The translations under genes and the position numbers were made by a program. The notes below the pieces were generated by a model. That model was given only the letters and a program-made list of their open reading frames with translations. It was not told the DNA's origin and searched no databases. A stretch of 64,000 bases of DNA from Symsagittifera roscoffensis (Eukaryota; Xenacoelomorpha; Acoela; Convolutidae), in assembly GCF_963678635.1 (NCBI RefSeq), contig NC_087065.1:51032452-51096451 (forward strand), given 5' to 3'. Each line of letters opens with the position of its first letter. Position 1 is the stretch's first letter. Positions 20,259 through 32,224 of this stretch are shown in pieces.

Positions 20259-23200
20259 TTCTGAGGTTTTTAAAATTTCACGGCGGTTAAATGCGGTTTA
20301 TACGGAGTCATCAGAAGGCATGTGAGATGAATTAGACATGGAAGTGGCAGAAGTTGAAAATGGTTATTAATGTGGAGATAGTAGAAGGTCCTGCATAGAG
20401 GCACAAGAAGATCAGCAATTGAACACAGAGGGCTCAGAAACAGATTGATGGAGGGGTCAGAAAAATATTGAGAAAGATCCATTTTTCTGCTTGTATCTAA
20501 CATTTGTAATTCAAGGTTGATATCTAGTTTGAGCGCTTTGGTTCCAATTTTCATCATAACTGTTTCGTGGGGTGTTTTCCTAATGAGAGATTTTTCCTTT
20601 AGTTTTCAGGTTTAATTATTTATATTTAAGTAGGTTTGCGTAAACTTTGAATTTAACTTTGCTGCTGGGGTGTATATTATGTTTTTTTAATCGTTTGAAA
20701 TTGCTTTTGTGCTTAATTGTTTTTTTTTACTGATTTGTGCGTCCAATGAAATGTTTTTGAAAAAACCTTATAAAATGCCAATCAAACATGCGAATAATTT
20801 TCGAGCTCAATTTGCTTCTCTGTTAATTTTTGTATGAAATGCACAAGCATTAGAAACCCCGTTGAAAAGTAAGAATAAAAATCCTGCAAAAATAAACATT
20901 GCGTATGAGAAATTCAATCTTTCTAGATTGTAAAAATGCTATCCTGGATTGATTTAATGTTCCTCTCTTAAGCGTAAGAAACTAATGTGTTGATTGTAGT
21001 AAAATCTTGAGGTCTGTATTCATCTTCGTTGAGTTAAATACATGCCTCAATTTCTTTCAAAATTCCCCTGTAATTTTGTCTGAGAGGCCTTCTGTCTCAT
21101 CTGGCTACGTTTTTCAAAATTTCATCAACTGATTGACGTTGGATTGTATCCATTTTTGTGAGTAAATCTAGAAATTTTTGTTTTCGATTGTGATATTAGC
21201 TATCTGGTTTTGAGTACAATTCAATTGATTGTAAATCAAGGTTCGGTTTTCGCGCTTTTGCGCAAATGCTTAAGGGTGAAAACTTCTTAAAGGACATTCT
21301 TAGTTTGGGTTAAGCAGTTAATAATTTTTTTAATCTTCAGCGGGATTAGGTTACACTACATTGTGGCTGTATTCCGACCCACATGGAACGATAGTCTCCC
21401 AAAAGTGTGTTCGTCGTGTAAGGGTGTCTTCGAAATGAATTATATTTTCATAAAAACTTGGTATGCGTTGATATCATTGTTCATCTGCAAAAAAATATAG
21501 TTGATTTTTTTGGGGCTTGGGTAGTACCAAAGAGTGTTTACTTCAAAATCAAAAAAATTGATCGTTTTCCGGAAACAACATATCCTGTATAAAGTTTTTA
21601 ATCACTGCTAATTCTTGTGATTGAAGTCTTTGTGTTCGTTCTAAGTTTTGAACTGTTCGGAAAGAAAATATCTTGCATAGATTTTTTTGTTAGTGCTAAT
21701 GCTAGTGACAGAAATTTTTGTGTTCGTTGTAATTGGCATGAGTGCTGAAATGATCGGATAGAAAGAATCCTGCATAGGAAGTTTTTTTTACTGTTAAAGC
21801 TTACGACTGAAGTCCTTGTGTTCGTTCTAACTCACATAAGTGACAAACTGTTCGAAAAGAAGCTACTCTGCTTAGAGTTTTTTTCTACTTCTAGGGCTAG
21901 TGACTGAAATATTTGTGTTCAATCTAATTCACATTAGTGATGAAGTGTTCTGAGTTAGGAGAGTGATATTTCTTAAAAAATTCTGCTGAATGCAAAGTAA
22001 AATTTCATATCTAGATATTTATCTTACCAAACTGCTCCAAAATGTGTATGATTCATGAATGATACTTATTAGAAGTGGTTGCTCTTACAATTTTCAGGGA
22101 TTTTATTTTCACGTATGTTTTCAGTATCTTGCTCAGTGAAGCGTGTATACATGATTGATCATCATCACGGTTTTATTGGTTGCTGCTGTAAGTTTAACCT
22201 AAATTTGCTTCCCTTATAAAGTAGTTTATGGATAACTCCTCACTTGGTATTATAGATTGACAGGAATGTAAGAGTTTTAACAAATATTTATTTTTTATGC
22301 TTCTTCAGGTTGTAGTGTGATATTTATTTCTTAGTATCATAATAGTCCTAATGGAAGTGTAAGTTTGTATGGCGAGTATTTATATAGATGTTGTTCAATC
22401 TCATGTGTAATTTTATCGTCCGAGTTTCTTATCAATGATATTAGTACTTTATTTGTTTTTTCGTATATACTTATGTTTTTTCTAATTGTTGGTGTATTCT
22501 TTCGTTATTATTTGAAACTCGTATGAAGTTATGTTTTTTTTCGTAAAGTGAAATACATCTGTAAAGTTTCAAAATATAATTGTTGGTTGTAATTGAAGTC
22601 TGATTTTTCGTAACTTCTAGTTTGTTTGCTGTATTTTGTATTAAGACAAATGGGTTTCATAAATGAGTTTTCTTCCAAGTATCTATGAGTATAATGTTTG
22701 ATACTGCGCCTCAGTCAGTTGAAAAGTATTTTCTAAAGATCTGGATGTTGAAAATTATTAAAGCTTTTTTTTTGATTTTCTAAGAGAAGTGGTAGAAGCA
22801 AAATAGTTTCTCTCAGTTGATCTTTTGAGTAATTTTGCAGGGTGTGCTGATCGACTAATTAAGTTTTCGAGATTTGAATTGTTTTTTCGGTGTTCAGAGT
22901 TTATGAGGTATTCTACTTTTTTTTTATTTCTAAAAATAATAGATAGTTTTTGCGGTTTATGGTTACCATTCCTGCCATTACAAGTATTTTCTGCATGCTT
23001 TCTATAGCAGTGATTTGAATAAAGTCTGTTAGGGTTATATGAATAACTTCCTGAACGTTCTTTTTAGTAGTTTCTGTTAAGATCACCTGAGTACGAAAAA
23101 CAAATTAAGAATGATCACTTCTTTTTGATTTTGATGTAGAGCAATTATTTTTAATTTGTCTTTCAAGGTTATTCGAACGGCTATAATTAGTTTGTTGGTT

Positions 23201-24981
23201 TGCACTATGAATTTTGTCTTTTAAAGTTCTTCTTTCGAAGTTATTATTATTTGACAATGGTGATTTATAACAACTAGAGTTTGATGGCACTAGTTTTTGG
23301 TTTACCTGAACTAAAACTATTTTTACTTTGAATTTTTTGATATGGTGTTTTTTGTTCTTTTTTATTATTTTGGTAGTAACATATGTTTGATTCTTTATTT
23401 TGATGGTCGGTTTATTTTGTCATGTTGTTTTACCGACATTTGGCAACACTGTGCTTGTATCTTCTTCAATAAATAAATCAATTTTTTAAAGGAATTTTTT
23501 CTTTCAAACTAGGGTTTCTGTCGTATAAACTATGTAATTGTGTAATCTTTCTGCACAGTCATCTTCAGTAACTTTCATATCGTTTTTATCTGATGAGACT
23601 GTTGTTTGAGTTTGTGATCCATGCTGTAATTATAATTTTTTAATTTTATTTTGTTTCATTGTGCTATCTGCTTTTTCCAAGTTATCTTTATGTTTAAATA
23701 AATTTAATTGTCTTGAAATTGTTAAAACGGGGGATGATAAATGTAGAAAAGATAAACATTCAACGATGTTGCGGATCGCAAGATGGTGTATGTTGTTTGA
23801 AGTGCCTTTGAAAGAAACTCTTTTAAGTGTGGGTGTGGGTTAGTCTTGTCTTTTGCAGTAATTCAAGTATAAAGCTGACATCTTTTTCTCTGGGTGTTAG
23901 GACAAGGAACATTAGTTGAACGTTGTCGAAGCGGCTAAATTTGTTAATACGTATCATTCGTAAGCTTTTAGTTTTTCAGCGCGTGATCAATGACGTGATC
24001 AAGCTGCTCATCTGTGGTTTGCATATAAAATATGTAATCTGGGATCGTAGTTGCGGGGAGTGCTATGCCGGTTAGTAGTTTTAATGCACTAGTGTAATTT
24101 TAAAAACAAGGGATGGTTTTTTTTAAAAAAATAATAAACATTTTGACGTGTTGCGGATTGTATGATGGTGATTTTTGTTTGAAGTGCCTTTGATTGCACT
24201 TCATATGGTGGTTAATTTTGTTTTTGGCATTGATTGATTCATAAAGCTGACATCTTTTTCTTTGGATATTCAGAAAATGAACGTTAATTGAAAGTTGTCG
24301 AAGCGGCTAAAAACTGATTTGCAAGCTTTTAGGTGTTCAGTGCGTGATCATTGAAGTGATCTAGCTGCTCATCTGTGGTTTGCTTATCAAATATTTAATC
24401 TGTTCTGATGAAAATTTTCTCTATTAATTGTGGGATGACTTCGGGGCCAGTGATGTTATGAGAGTCTTTCAGATATCTGTTAACGTTGTGATCGTAATAA
24501 GCGTTGGGAGTTTTGTAATAGGACAAAATGAGTAAGATTGCCAAGATGAGTGGCGCAAGTTAATTGAATGATAATGGTGGCCTGTAAACTCTTGTCGTCA
24601 AGTTTCCTTGTGGGGATTTCACTGGGTTTATTGAGAATATATTAGCAAAAATGAGAAGGTATGGATGAAAGTTTTTCATTAGCACAGAGGTCACGTTGTG
24701 TTTGATTCTCTCAGTATAAAAATTATTTGCTTGGAAAAATTGTATCGAATCAAAATATATAATGCATGTTAGTATGCTGCGGATGATTGCTGTGATGTAG
24801 TATCTAGGGACAGTTAATTGGTTTCTCATTTTTTGTAGGACGCGTGCTGCTCTGTGTGGAGTGTCAGTGCTAGAAACTTCATTTGATGGAGAAGCAGAAT
24901 GAGTTAATCTGTGAACTGATCGTGTTGAAGTAGTATTGTGAATTTGCTCCTGTTGCTGTATAAGTTTATCTAAATTGTGTT

Positions 24982-25167
24982 CTAATCGATCGTCACAGAT
25001 ATGGCTGGGAGAGTCGTCAAGGAACCAGAAAAGGGTGAGAGAGTTGGGGTAGCGTCAAAGTACAACAAAATGTAATTTGATGGGAGGGTAATAACAGGGG
25101 TTTGGCAAGTGATAGGAGGAAAGGGTGGTGCAGAAGAATTAGTGGTTGGATCGGGTTCGGAGTTCAA
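24982..25167 (-). pseudogene. Env-position frame fragment, unit 2 (duplicate copy 1)
   Basis: A 61-residue Pro/Ser/Thr-rich open stretch (NSEPDPTTNSSAPPFPPITC) with DATPTLSPFSGSLTTLPA. The identical peptide is at 26331-26516 because of the 1349-bp duplication. Homologous to 20258-20040. Not a complete gene. Confidence 0.45.
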
Positions 25168-26330
25168 AAAGCCATCTGTGGTCTCTACTCCGAAAGTTCC
25201 TTGAAAACTACAGAGGTTAAATGCGGTTTATAGGGAGTCGTCGGAAGGTATGTGAAATGAATTGGATAAAGTAGTGGGAGAAGTTGAAAACGGTATTTGT
25301 TGTGAAGAGGTTAGAAAATCATAGAGGCACAAGTAGGCGAGCAAGCAACTGAACACAGAGGGCTCAGAAAAAGGTTGATGCAAGGGTCAGAAAGAGATTG
25401 GAAAAGATCCACTTTTTTGTCAGTGTAAAACACTAGTAATTTGTGGTTGATATATAATTTGAGCACTTCGATTCCAATTTTCATCATAACTGTTAGTAGA
25501 GTGTGTTCCTAATGAGAGATTTGTCCTTAACTTTTCAGGTGTAAATAATTGTAATTATTTAGGCTTGCGTAAACTTTGCATTATAATGGTGTCGCAGGTG
25601 TGTATGTTGTGTTTTGTGTTTAGTCAATTGAGCTTGGTTTTCTGCGTAAATGTTTTTTTTTGCACTCACCGATTTTTTGCGTCCAACAAAACGTTTTCGA
25701 TAATGGTTTAAAAAATTCCAAAGATGCTTGCGACAAATATTCGAGCTCAAATTGCTTTTCTGTTATCTTTTGTTTGAATTGCTCAAGTGTTAAATACTCT
25801 GTTAAAAAGAGAGAATAAAAATTCCAAAAAATAAAAATAGTATATGAAATATTCAACCTTTCTAGATTGTAAAAAGGCTACCCCAGAAAGACTTAAAGTT
25901 CGTCTTTTAAGCGTAATAAACTAAAATGTTGATTTTAGTAATATCTTGAGATCTTTTTTTTTCTCCGTTGAGGTATATATAATCCTCAATTTCTAAACAA
26001 AATCCCCTGTAGTCTTGTGAGTAGATGTCCGAGAGGCATGCCGTTTCAGCTGGCTAGTTTTCTTGACATTTGTCCAACTGAATAACGTTGGATTATATTC
26101 ATTTTTGAGGATATTCTAGAAAATGTTGTTTTCGACTGTGATGTTAGCTGTCCGATTTTGAATATATTTCATTTGTTTGCGAATCAATGTTTAATTTTCG
26201 TGCTATTTTCGTGCTACGGGTGAAAACTTCTTAATTGATATCCTTAATGTGGGTTATGGTGCAAAAAATTTGTAATTATCTTCTTCGGGGTTAAATTACA
26301 GTTGCTGTATAAGTTTATCTAAATTGTGTT

Positions 26331-26516
26331 CTAGTCGATCGTCACAGATATGGCTGGGAGAGTCGTCAAGGAACCAGAAAAGGGTGAGAGAGTTGGGGTA
26401 GCGTCAAAGTACAACAAAATGTAATTTGATGGGAGGGTAATAACAGGGGTTTGGCAAGTGATAGGAGGAAAGGGTGGTGCAGAAGAATTAGTGGTTGGAT
26501 CGGGTTCGGAGTTCAA
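26331..26516 (-). pseudogene. Env-position frame fragment, unit 2 (duplicate copy 2)
   Basis: Exact peptide copy of the frame at 24982-25167, carried by the second half of the 1349-bp tandem duplication. It opens inside the duplicated block and has no independent start region. Confidence 0.45.
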
Positions 26517-26907
26517 AAAGTCATCTGTGGTCTCTACTCCGAAAGTTCCTTGAAAACTACAGAGGTTAAATGCGGTTTATAGGGAGTCGTCGGAAGGTAT
26601 GTGAAATGAATTGGATAAAGTAGTGGGAGAAGTTGAAAACGGTATTTGTTGTGAAGAGGTTAGAAAATCATAGAGGCACAAGTAGGCGAGCAAGCAACTG
26701 AACACAGAGGGCTCAGAAAAAGGTTGATGCAAGGGTCAGAAAGAGATTGGAAAAGATCCACTTTTTTGTCAGTGTAAAACACTAGTAATTTGTGGTTGAT
26801 ATATAATTTGAGCACTTCGATTCCAATTTTCATCATAACTGTTAGTAGAGTGTGTTCCTAATGAGAGATTTGTCCTTAACTTTTCAAGTGTAAATAATTG
26901 TAATTAT

Positions 26908-27204
26908 TTAGGCTTGCGTAAACTTTGCATTATAATGGTGTCGCAGGTGTGTATGTTGTGTTTTGTGTTTAGTCAATTGAGCTTGGTTTTGTGCGTAAAT
27001 GTTTTTTTTGCACTCACCGATTTTTTGCGTCCAACAAAACGTTTTCGATAATGGTTTAAAAAATTCCAAAGATGCTTGCGACAAATATTCGAGCTCAAAT
27101 TGCTTTTCTGTTATCTTTTGTTTGAATTGCTCAAGTGTTAAATACTCTGTTAAAAAGAGGGAAAAAAAATTCCAAAAAATAAAAATAGTATATGAAATAT
27201 TCAA
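26908..27204 (-). pseudogene. Frame fragment of element 1 preserved in duplicate copy 2
   Basis: A 98-residue open stretch with a hydrophobic start (TIFIFWNFFSLFLTEYL) then Lys/Gln/Glu-rich sequence. The equivalent in copy 1 (25856-25559) is broken into two frames by a single-base length change in a T-run, so copy 2 preserves the longer reading. It may contain a membrane anchor, but no family is recognised. Confidence 0.4.
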
Positions 27205-30200
27205 CCTTTCTAGATTGTAAAAAGGCTACCCCAGAAAGACTTAAAGTTCGTCTTTTAAGCGTAATAAACTAAAATGTTGATTTTAGTAATATCTTGAGAT
27301 CTTTTTTTTTCTCCGTTGAGGTATATATAATCCTCAATTTCTAAACAAAATCCCCTGTAGTCTTGTGAGTAGATGTCCGAGAGGCATGCCGTTTCAGCTG
27401 GGTAGTTTGCTTGACATTTGTCCAACTGAATAACGTTGGATTATATTCATTTTTGAGGATATTCTAGAAAATGTTGTTTTCGACTGTGATGTTAGCTGTC
27501 CGATTATGAATATATTTCATTTGTTTGCGAATCAATGTTTAATTTTTGTGCTATTGTCGTGCTACGGGTGAAAACTTCTTAATTGATATCCCTAATGTGG
27601 GTTATGGTGCAAAAAATTTGTAATTATCTTCTTCGGGGTTAAATTACAGTACATTTTCTGACCAACATGGAACGGCAGTCTCCTAAAAGTATGTTCCTCG
27701 GGTAAAGGTGTCTACGAAGTGAACTATTGATTTTTTATAAAAAATTGTTATGCGTTGATAAGTTCGTTTATCTGCAAAAAGTATCAAGGTGATGCTTTTT
27801 TAGTGCATGGGTATTAAGAAAGAATGTTTCTTTCGTAATCTAAAATTTAAATCGATTTCCGGAAACAAAATATTCTGTATAAAGTTTTTTTACGACTGGT
27901 AACGCTAGTGACTGAAGTATTTGTGTTCGTTCTAATTGACATAAGTGATGGAGTGTTTCGAAATCGGAAAGTGACGTTTCTTGAAAATTTCTGCTAATTG
28001 TAAATTCAAGTAAAATGTCGGAAGTTTTTCTTTCACCTATGTTTTCAGTATCTTTTTTATTGAAGCGTGTACACATGATTGTTCACCATCACGGTTTTAT
28101 TGGTTGCTTTTTTCAGTATACTCTATATTTTCTTCACTAATAAAATCGTTTATTCATAACTGCTCACCTGGTTTTATAGATAGACAAGTATGTAAAAATT
28201 TCAAAAAAAAGTTACTTTTTATGCTTTTTCAAGGTGTAGTTTGATAATTTTTTCACAGTATCCTAGTAGTCCTAAGGGATGTGTAATTGTTTGGGTTTAA
28301 TGTTTGTATAGATGTACTTCGATCTTGTCTGTAATTTTATTTCCTGCGTTTTTTATCGATGATATTAGTACTCTATTTTTGTATAATTTCATGTTTTATT
28401 TGTAAATTTATATCTAATATATTCTCTGTCGCTAGATATTTCTGAAAAAATTGAACCTTATCAAGTGTTTTTGTTTGTGTAAGTGAATTATATCTGTGAA
28501 AGACTTCTATAAAAGGTTTACAAATTTAAATTGTGCTTGTTGGTTTTGATTGAAGTCTGATTTTCCGTAACTTTGTAATTTTGTGCCCTTCGCTGCTGCA
28601 AATTTAATTGTGTTGTTTTAAAATGAGACAAATGGATTTATTAGTTAAGTTTCCCTCATATGTTTATCAGTATTATGTTTGATTTTGCGCCTGAGTCAAT
28701 TTAAAATTTTTTTACATAGATCTGGAAGTTAAAAAAATTATTAATGTTTTCTTTTGGTTTTTCTTATAGAAGTGGTAGAACCCAATTAGTTTCTCGCAGT
28801 TGATCTTTTGAGTAATTTTGCAATGTGCGTTGATTTCCTTTAGTATTCAAAATTTTGTGTCAGTTAGTATTTATTTTGTTAGACGTGGTCGTACATGGAA
28901 TATATGTTTTCTCGACTATCTGAAATTTTTCGAGATTTCGGCGTTTTTGTCTGGTTGATAATTGTCTCAATGGTTAACTTGAATGGTTAACTCAAATTTT
29001 AATCATAAATGTATTTCCTGTATTTCTATTGTCATCTAAGTTATTGCAATTCATGTGATTTAATTGTAGATTTTTGTTTCGTTTTTATCAATCCCTGAGT
29101 GATCAAAATTGTTTTGTTTTAGGTTATTTTGTCTTTCATATTTGGGGGTTGTGGTACTTCTGGGATTTTTTATTGTCGATTTGAAATTAATGAATTGTTC
29201 TTTCGGTGTGCAAAAATTGCGCGATATTATACTATTTTTTAAATCAAAGTTTTTTAGATTTTTTTCTTGGTCTATGATTATCATTCATGCCATCACAAGT
29301 TTTATTTGCATGATTTCTATAGCGGTGGTTTGATTTGAGGCTGTTACGATTTTATGATTAAATTCCTGAGCGGTCCTTTGAGTAGTTACTACTAAGATTT
29401 TTTGAGTAAGATCGATTCCTAGTGTAGTTAGAAAAGTTATTTCTTTTTGAGTTTGATGTAGAATATTTATTCTTGTTTTGACTTTTTTGGCTATTCAAAA
29501 GGCTACAATAAATTTGTGTTTTGCGACATGAGTTTGGTCTGTTTAACGATCTTCTTCCAAGTTTACTATTATAGGGCGATGGTAATTTATACTAGTTAAA
29601 ATTTGATGGTTGTGGTTTTTGGTTTTCTTGAACTGTTTCTACTTTGAAAATTCTGATTTGGTAAGTTTTGATAAAAAAGTAAGTTTGATTCTTTTTTTGA
29701 TGTTCTATTTAACTTGTCCTGTTATGTTTGTCGACATTTGGCAATACTGTGCCCTTATCGTCTTCAATAATTGAACAAATTTTTGAAAAAAAAATGTTTC
29801 TTTCAAACTTGGGTTTAAGTCGTATATATTATGTAATTGTGTAATCATTCTGCAAATTCGTCTTCAGTAATTTGTATGTTATTTTTTATATGTTGTGATT
29901 GTTTGAATATTTGATACGTGCTGTAATCATATATTTAAAAAATTATATTCAGTTTTATTGTGTTATCTGCTCTTTCCAACTTGTCTTTAAGTTTATTTAT
30001 GTTTAATTGTCTTCAAGTTAGCAAAATTTTCTTATTTGCGCGTGCTTAGAAGTGGCCGAAGAAACTCAAGCGACTGAAATGGCTGTTAATTGATATTCGG
30101 GATATGAAAAGTCTTGAGTTGTTTTTTCCATTAACTTTCGTGATTAATTTCTAACAGCGTGATTTCTAGATGTTGAAAGAAATTGTGTGGGATGATCATT

Positions 30201-32224
30201 GATCGAGTTTTTTTCGATTTTTCGTGAAGTGGCAAAGAATATACATTTGGCGTATGGGATCGTAATTGCGGAGAGTGCTATGCAGGTTAGTAGTTTTTTT
30301 GCAATGGGTCAAATTTAAAAAACAGGAATTTTAAAAAAACCTTTAAGTATGCGGATTGTATGATAGTGAATGTTGTTTAAAGTCCTTTTGAATGAAACTG
30401 TTTTAAGTGTGGGTGTAGTTTAAATTTGTTTTGGGCATTGATTCATGTAGAAAGCTGACATATTTTTCTTTGGATGTTAAGAAATTGAACGTTAAATGAA
30501 ACTAAATTGTGGGATGACTTCGGGGCCAGTGATGTTATGAGAGTCTTTCAGATATCTGTTAACGTTGTGATCGTAATAAGCGTTGGGAGTTTTGTAATAG
30601 GACGAAATGAGTAAGATTGCCAAGATGAGTGGTGCAAGTTAATTGAATGATAATGGTGGCCTGTAAACTCTTGTCGTCAGGTTTTCTTCTGGGGTTTTTA
30701 CTGGGGTTATTGGGATTATAACAGCAAAAATGAGAATGTATGGATGAGGGTTTATTCGTTAACATAGAGGTCACGTTGGGTATGGTTCTCTTTCTTACAA
30801 AAAATATATAGTGGGAAAAAATGTATAGAATCGAAAAGTTTCATGCCTGTTAGTATGCTCCGGATGAATGCTGTGACTTAGTCTTGAGGCAGATGTAAGG
30901 CTTTGTAAGTATCTAGGGACAATTAAGTAATTTCTCATTTTATAAAGGTTGCATGCTGCTCTGTTCGGAGTTTCAGTGCCAGAAAATTCATTTGATGGAA
31001 ATGCAGAATGAGTTAATCTGTGAACTAATTGTGGTGAAGTAGTATTGTGAGTTTTCTCCTGTTGTTGTATAAGTTTATCTAAATTGTGTTCTAGTCGATC
31101 GTCATAGATAGGGCTGGGAGAGTCGTCAAGGAGCCAGAAAAGGGTGAGAGGGTTGGGGTAGCGTCAAGGTACAACGAAATGTAATTGAATGGGAGGTTAA
31201 TAACAGGGACTTGGAAAGTGATAGGTTGGAAGGGTGGTGCAGAAAAATTAGAGGCGGGACCGGGTGAGGAGTCTAAAAAGTCGTCTGTCGTTTCTACATC
31301 AGAGGTTTCTAAAAATCTATGGAGATTAAATGCGGTTTATAGGGAGCCGTCAGAAGGCAAGTGAGATGAATTGGACAAAGTAGTGGGAGAAGTTGAAAAT
31401 GGTATTTGTTGTAGAGAGCGTCGAAGGTCTTGTTAGAGGCACAAGAATGTGAGCATTTGAACACAGAGGGCTCAGAAAATTATGGACCGAAGGGTCAGAA
31501 AAAGATTGAAAAGATCCGTTTTTTGATCGTACATAACATTTGTATTTTGTGGTTGATACATAATTTGTTAGCGGAGTGTGTTTCTAAAGAGAGATGTGTC
31601 CTTCAGTTTTCAGGACACTTCTGAAAAAAACATTTGTAAGTACTTAGGTTTGCGTAAACTTTGCACTGTAATGGTGCCATCGGTGTGTATATTGTGTTTT
31701 GTGTTTAGTCATATGAATTTGGTTTTGTGCTTAAATCTTTATTTTCTGTATTCACTGATTTGTGCGTCCAATAAATTTTTTGATAGTTTTAAAAAACTCC
31801 AAAGAAGCTCGAAAATAATAATCGAGCTCAAGTTGCTTCCCTGTTAACTTCTGTATGAGTTGCTCAGGTGTTAAACACTTCGTTTAAAACTGAGAACAAA
31901 AATCCTGAAAATTAAACATTACATTTAAGATATTTAACCTTTCTAGATTGTAAAAAGGCTATCCTAGAAAGACTGGAGGTCCTAAATTTTTCTAAAAGAA
32001 TCCCCTGTATCTTGTGAGTAGTTGTCTGAGACGCCTGCTGTTTCAGCTTCCTAGTTTTCTCAATATTTGATCAACTGATTGACGTTGAATTGTATGCATT
32101 TTTGTGAGATTTCTAGAAATTACTGTTTTCGAATATGATGTTGGCTGTCTGAGTATATTTCAACTGATTGTAAATCAATGTTTCTTTTTCGTGCTATTGC
32201 GCACATGCTTTTGGGTGAAAACTT

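Larger units (their letters stand above)
18680..23725 (-). mobile_element. Element 1, tandem unit 1 (single copy of all landmarks)
   Basis: In plus order the unit carries landmarks repeated in units 2 and 3: GTGCTTAGATGTGGCCGAAG (18775), GATGGTGTATGTTGTTTGAA (19131), TTGCGTAAACTTTGAA (20636), CTAGATTGTAAAAATGCT (20925), TTTCCGGAAACAACATAT (21567), TCTCAGTTGATCTTTTGAGT (22811), ACGGCTATAATTAGTTTG (23176) and TTTACCGACATTTGGCAA (23428). On the minus strand the lower part reads as broken frames rich in Ser, Thr, Pro and Gln in the position of env; the upper part reads as basic Asn/Gln/Ser-rich, gag-like sequence. Compared with element 2, the pol block expected near 22.1 kb is absent. Confidence 0.6.
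24952..27648. repeat. Recent 1349-bp tandem duplication
   Basis: Positions 24952-26300 and 26301-27648 differ at only a handful of sites (for example AAAAAGCC/AAAAAGTC, TTTCAGGTG/TTTCAAGTG, GCTAGTTTT/GGTAGTTTG). The junction is sharp: GTTAAATTACA is followed by GTTGCTG at the inner join and by GTACATT at the outer end, a 2-bp GT microhomology. It is much younger than the surrounding units. Confidence 0.93.
23726..30035 (-). mobile_element. Element 1, tandem unit 2, with internal duplications
   Basis: The junction with unit 1 lies just after TTTAATTGTCTTGAAATTG (23700); the same end point (TTTAATTGTCTTCAAGTTAG, about 30003) closes this unit. Inside, GAAGTGCC and CGAAGCGGCTAAA landmarks occur twice (23780/24171 and 23928/24298), and a 1349-bp block is duplicated in tandem (24952-27648). 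Landmarks then continue to 29740 in the same order as unit 1. Confidence 0.6.
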
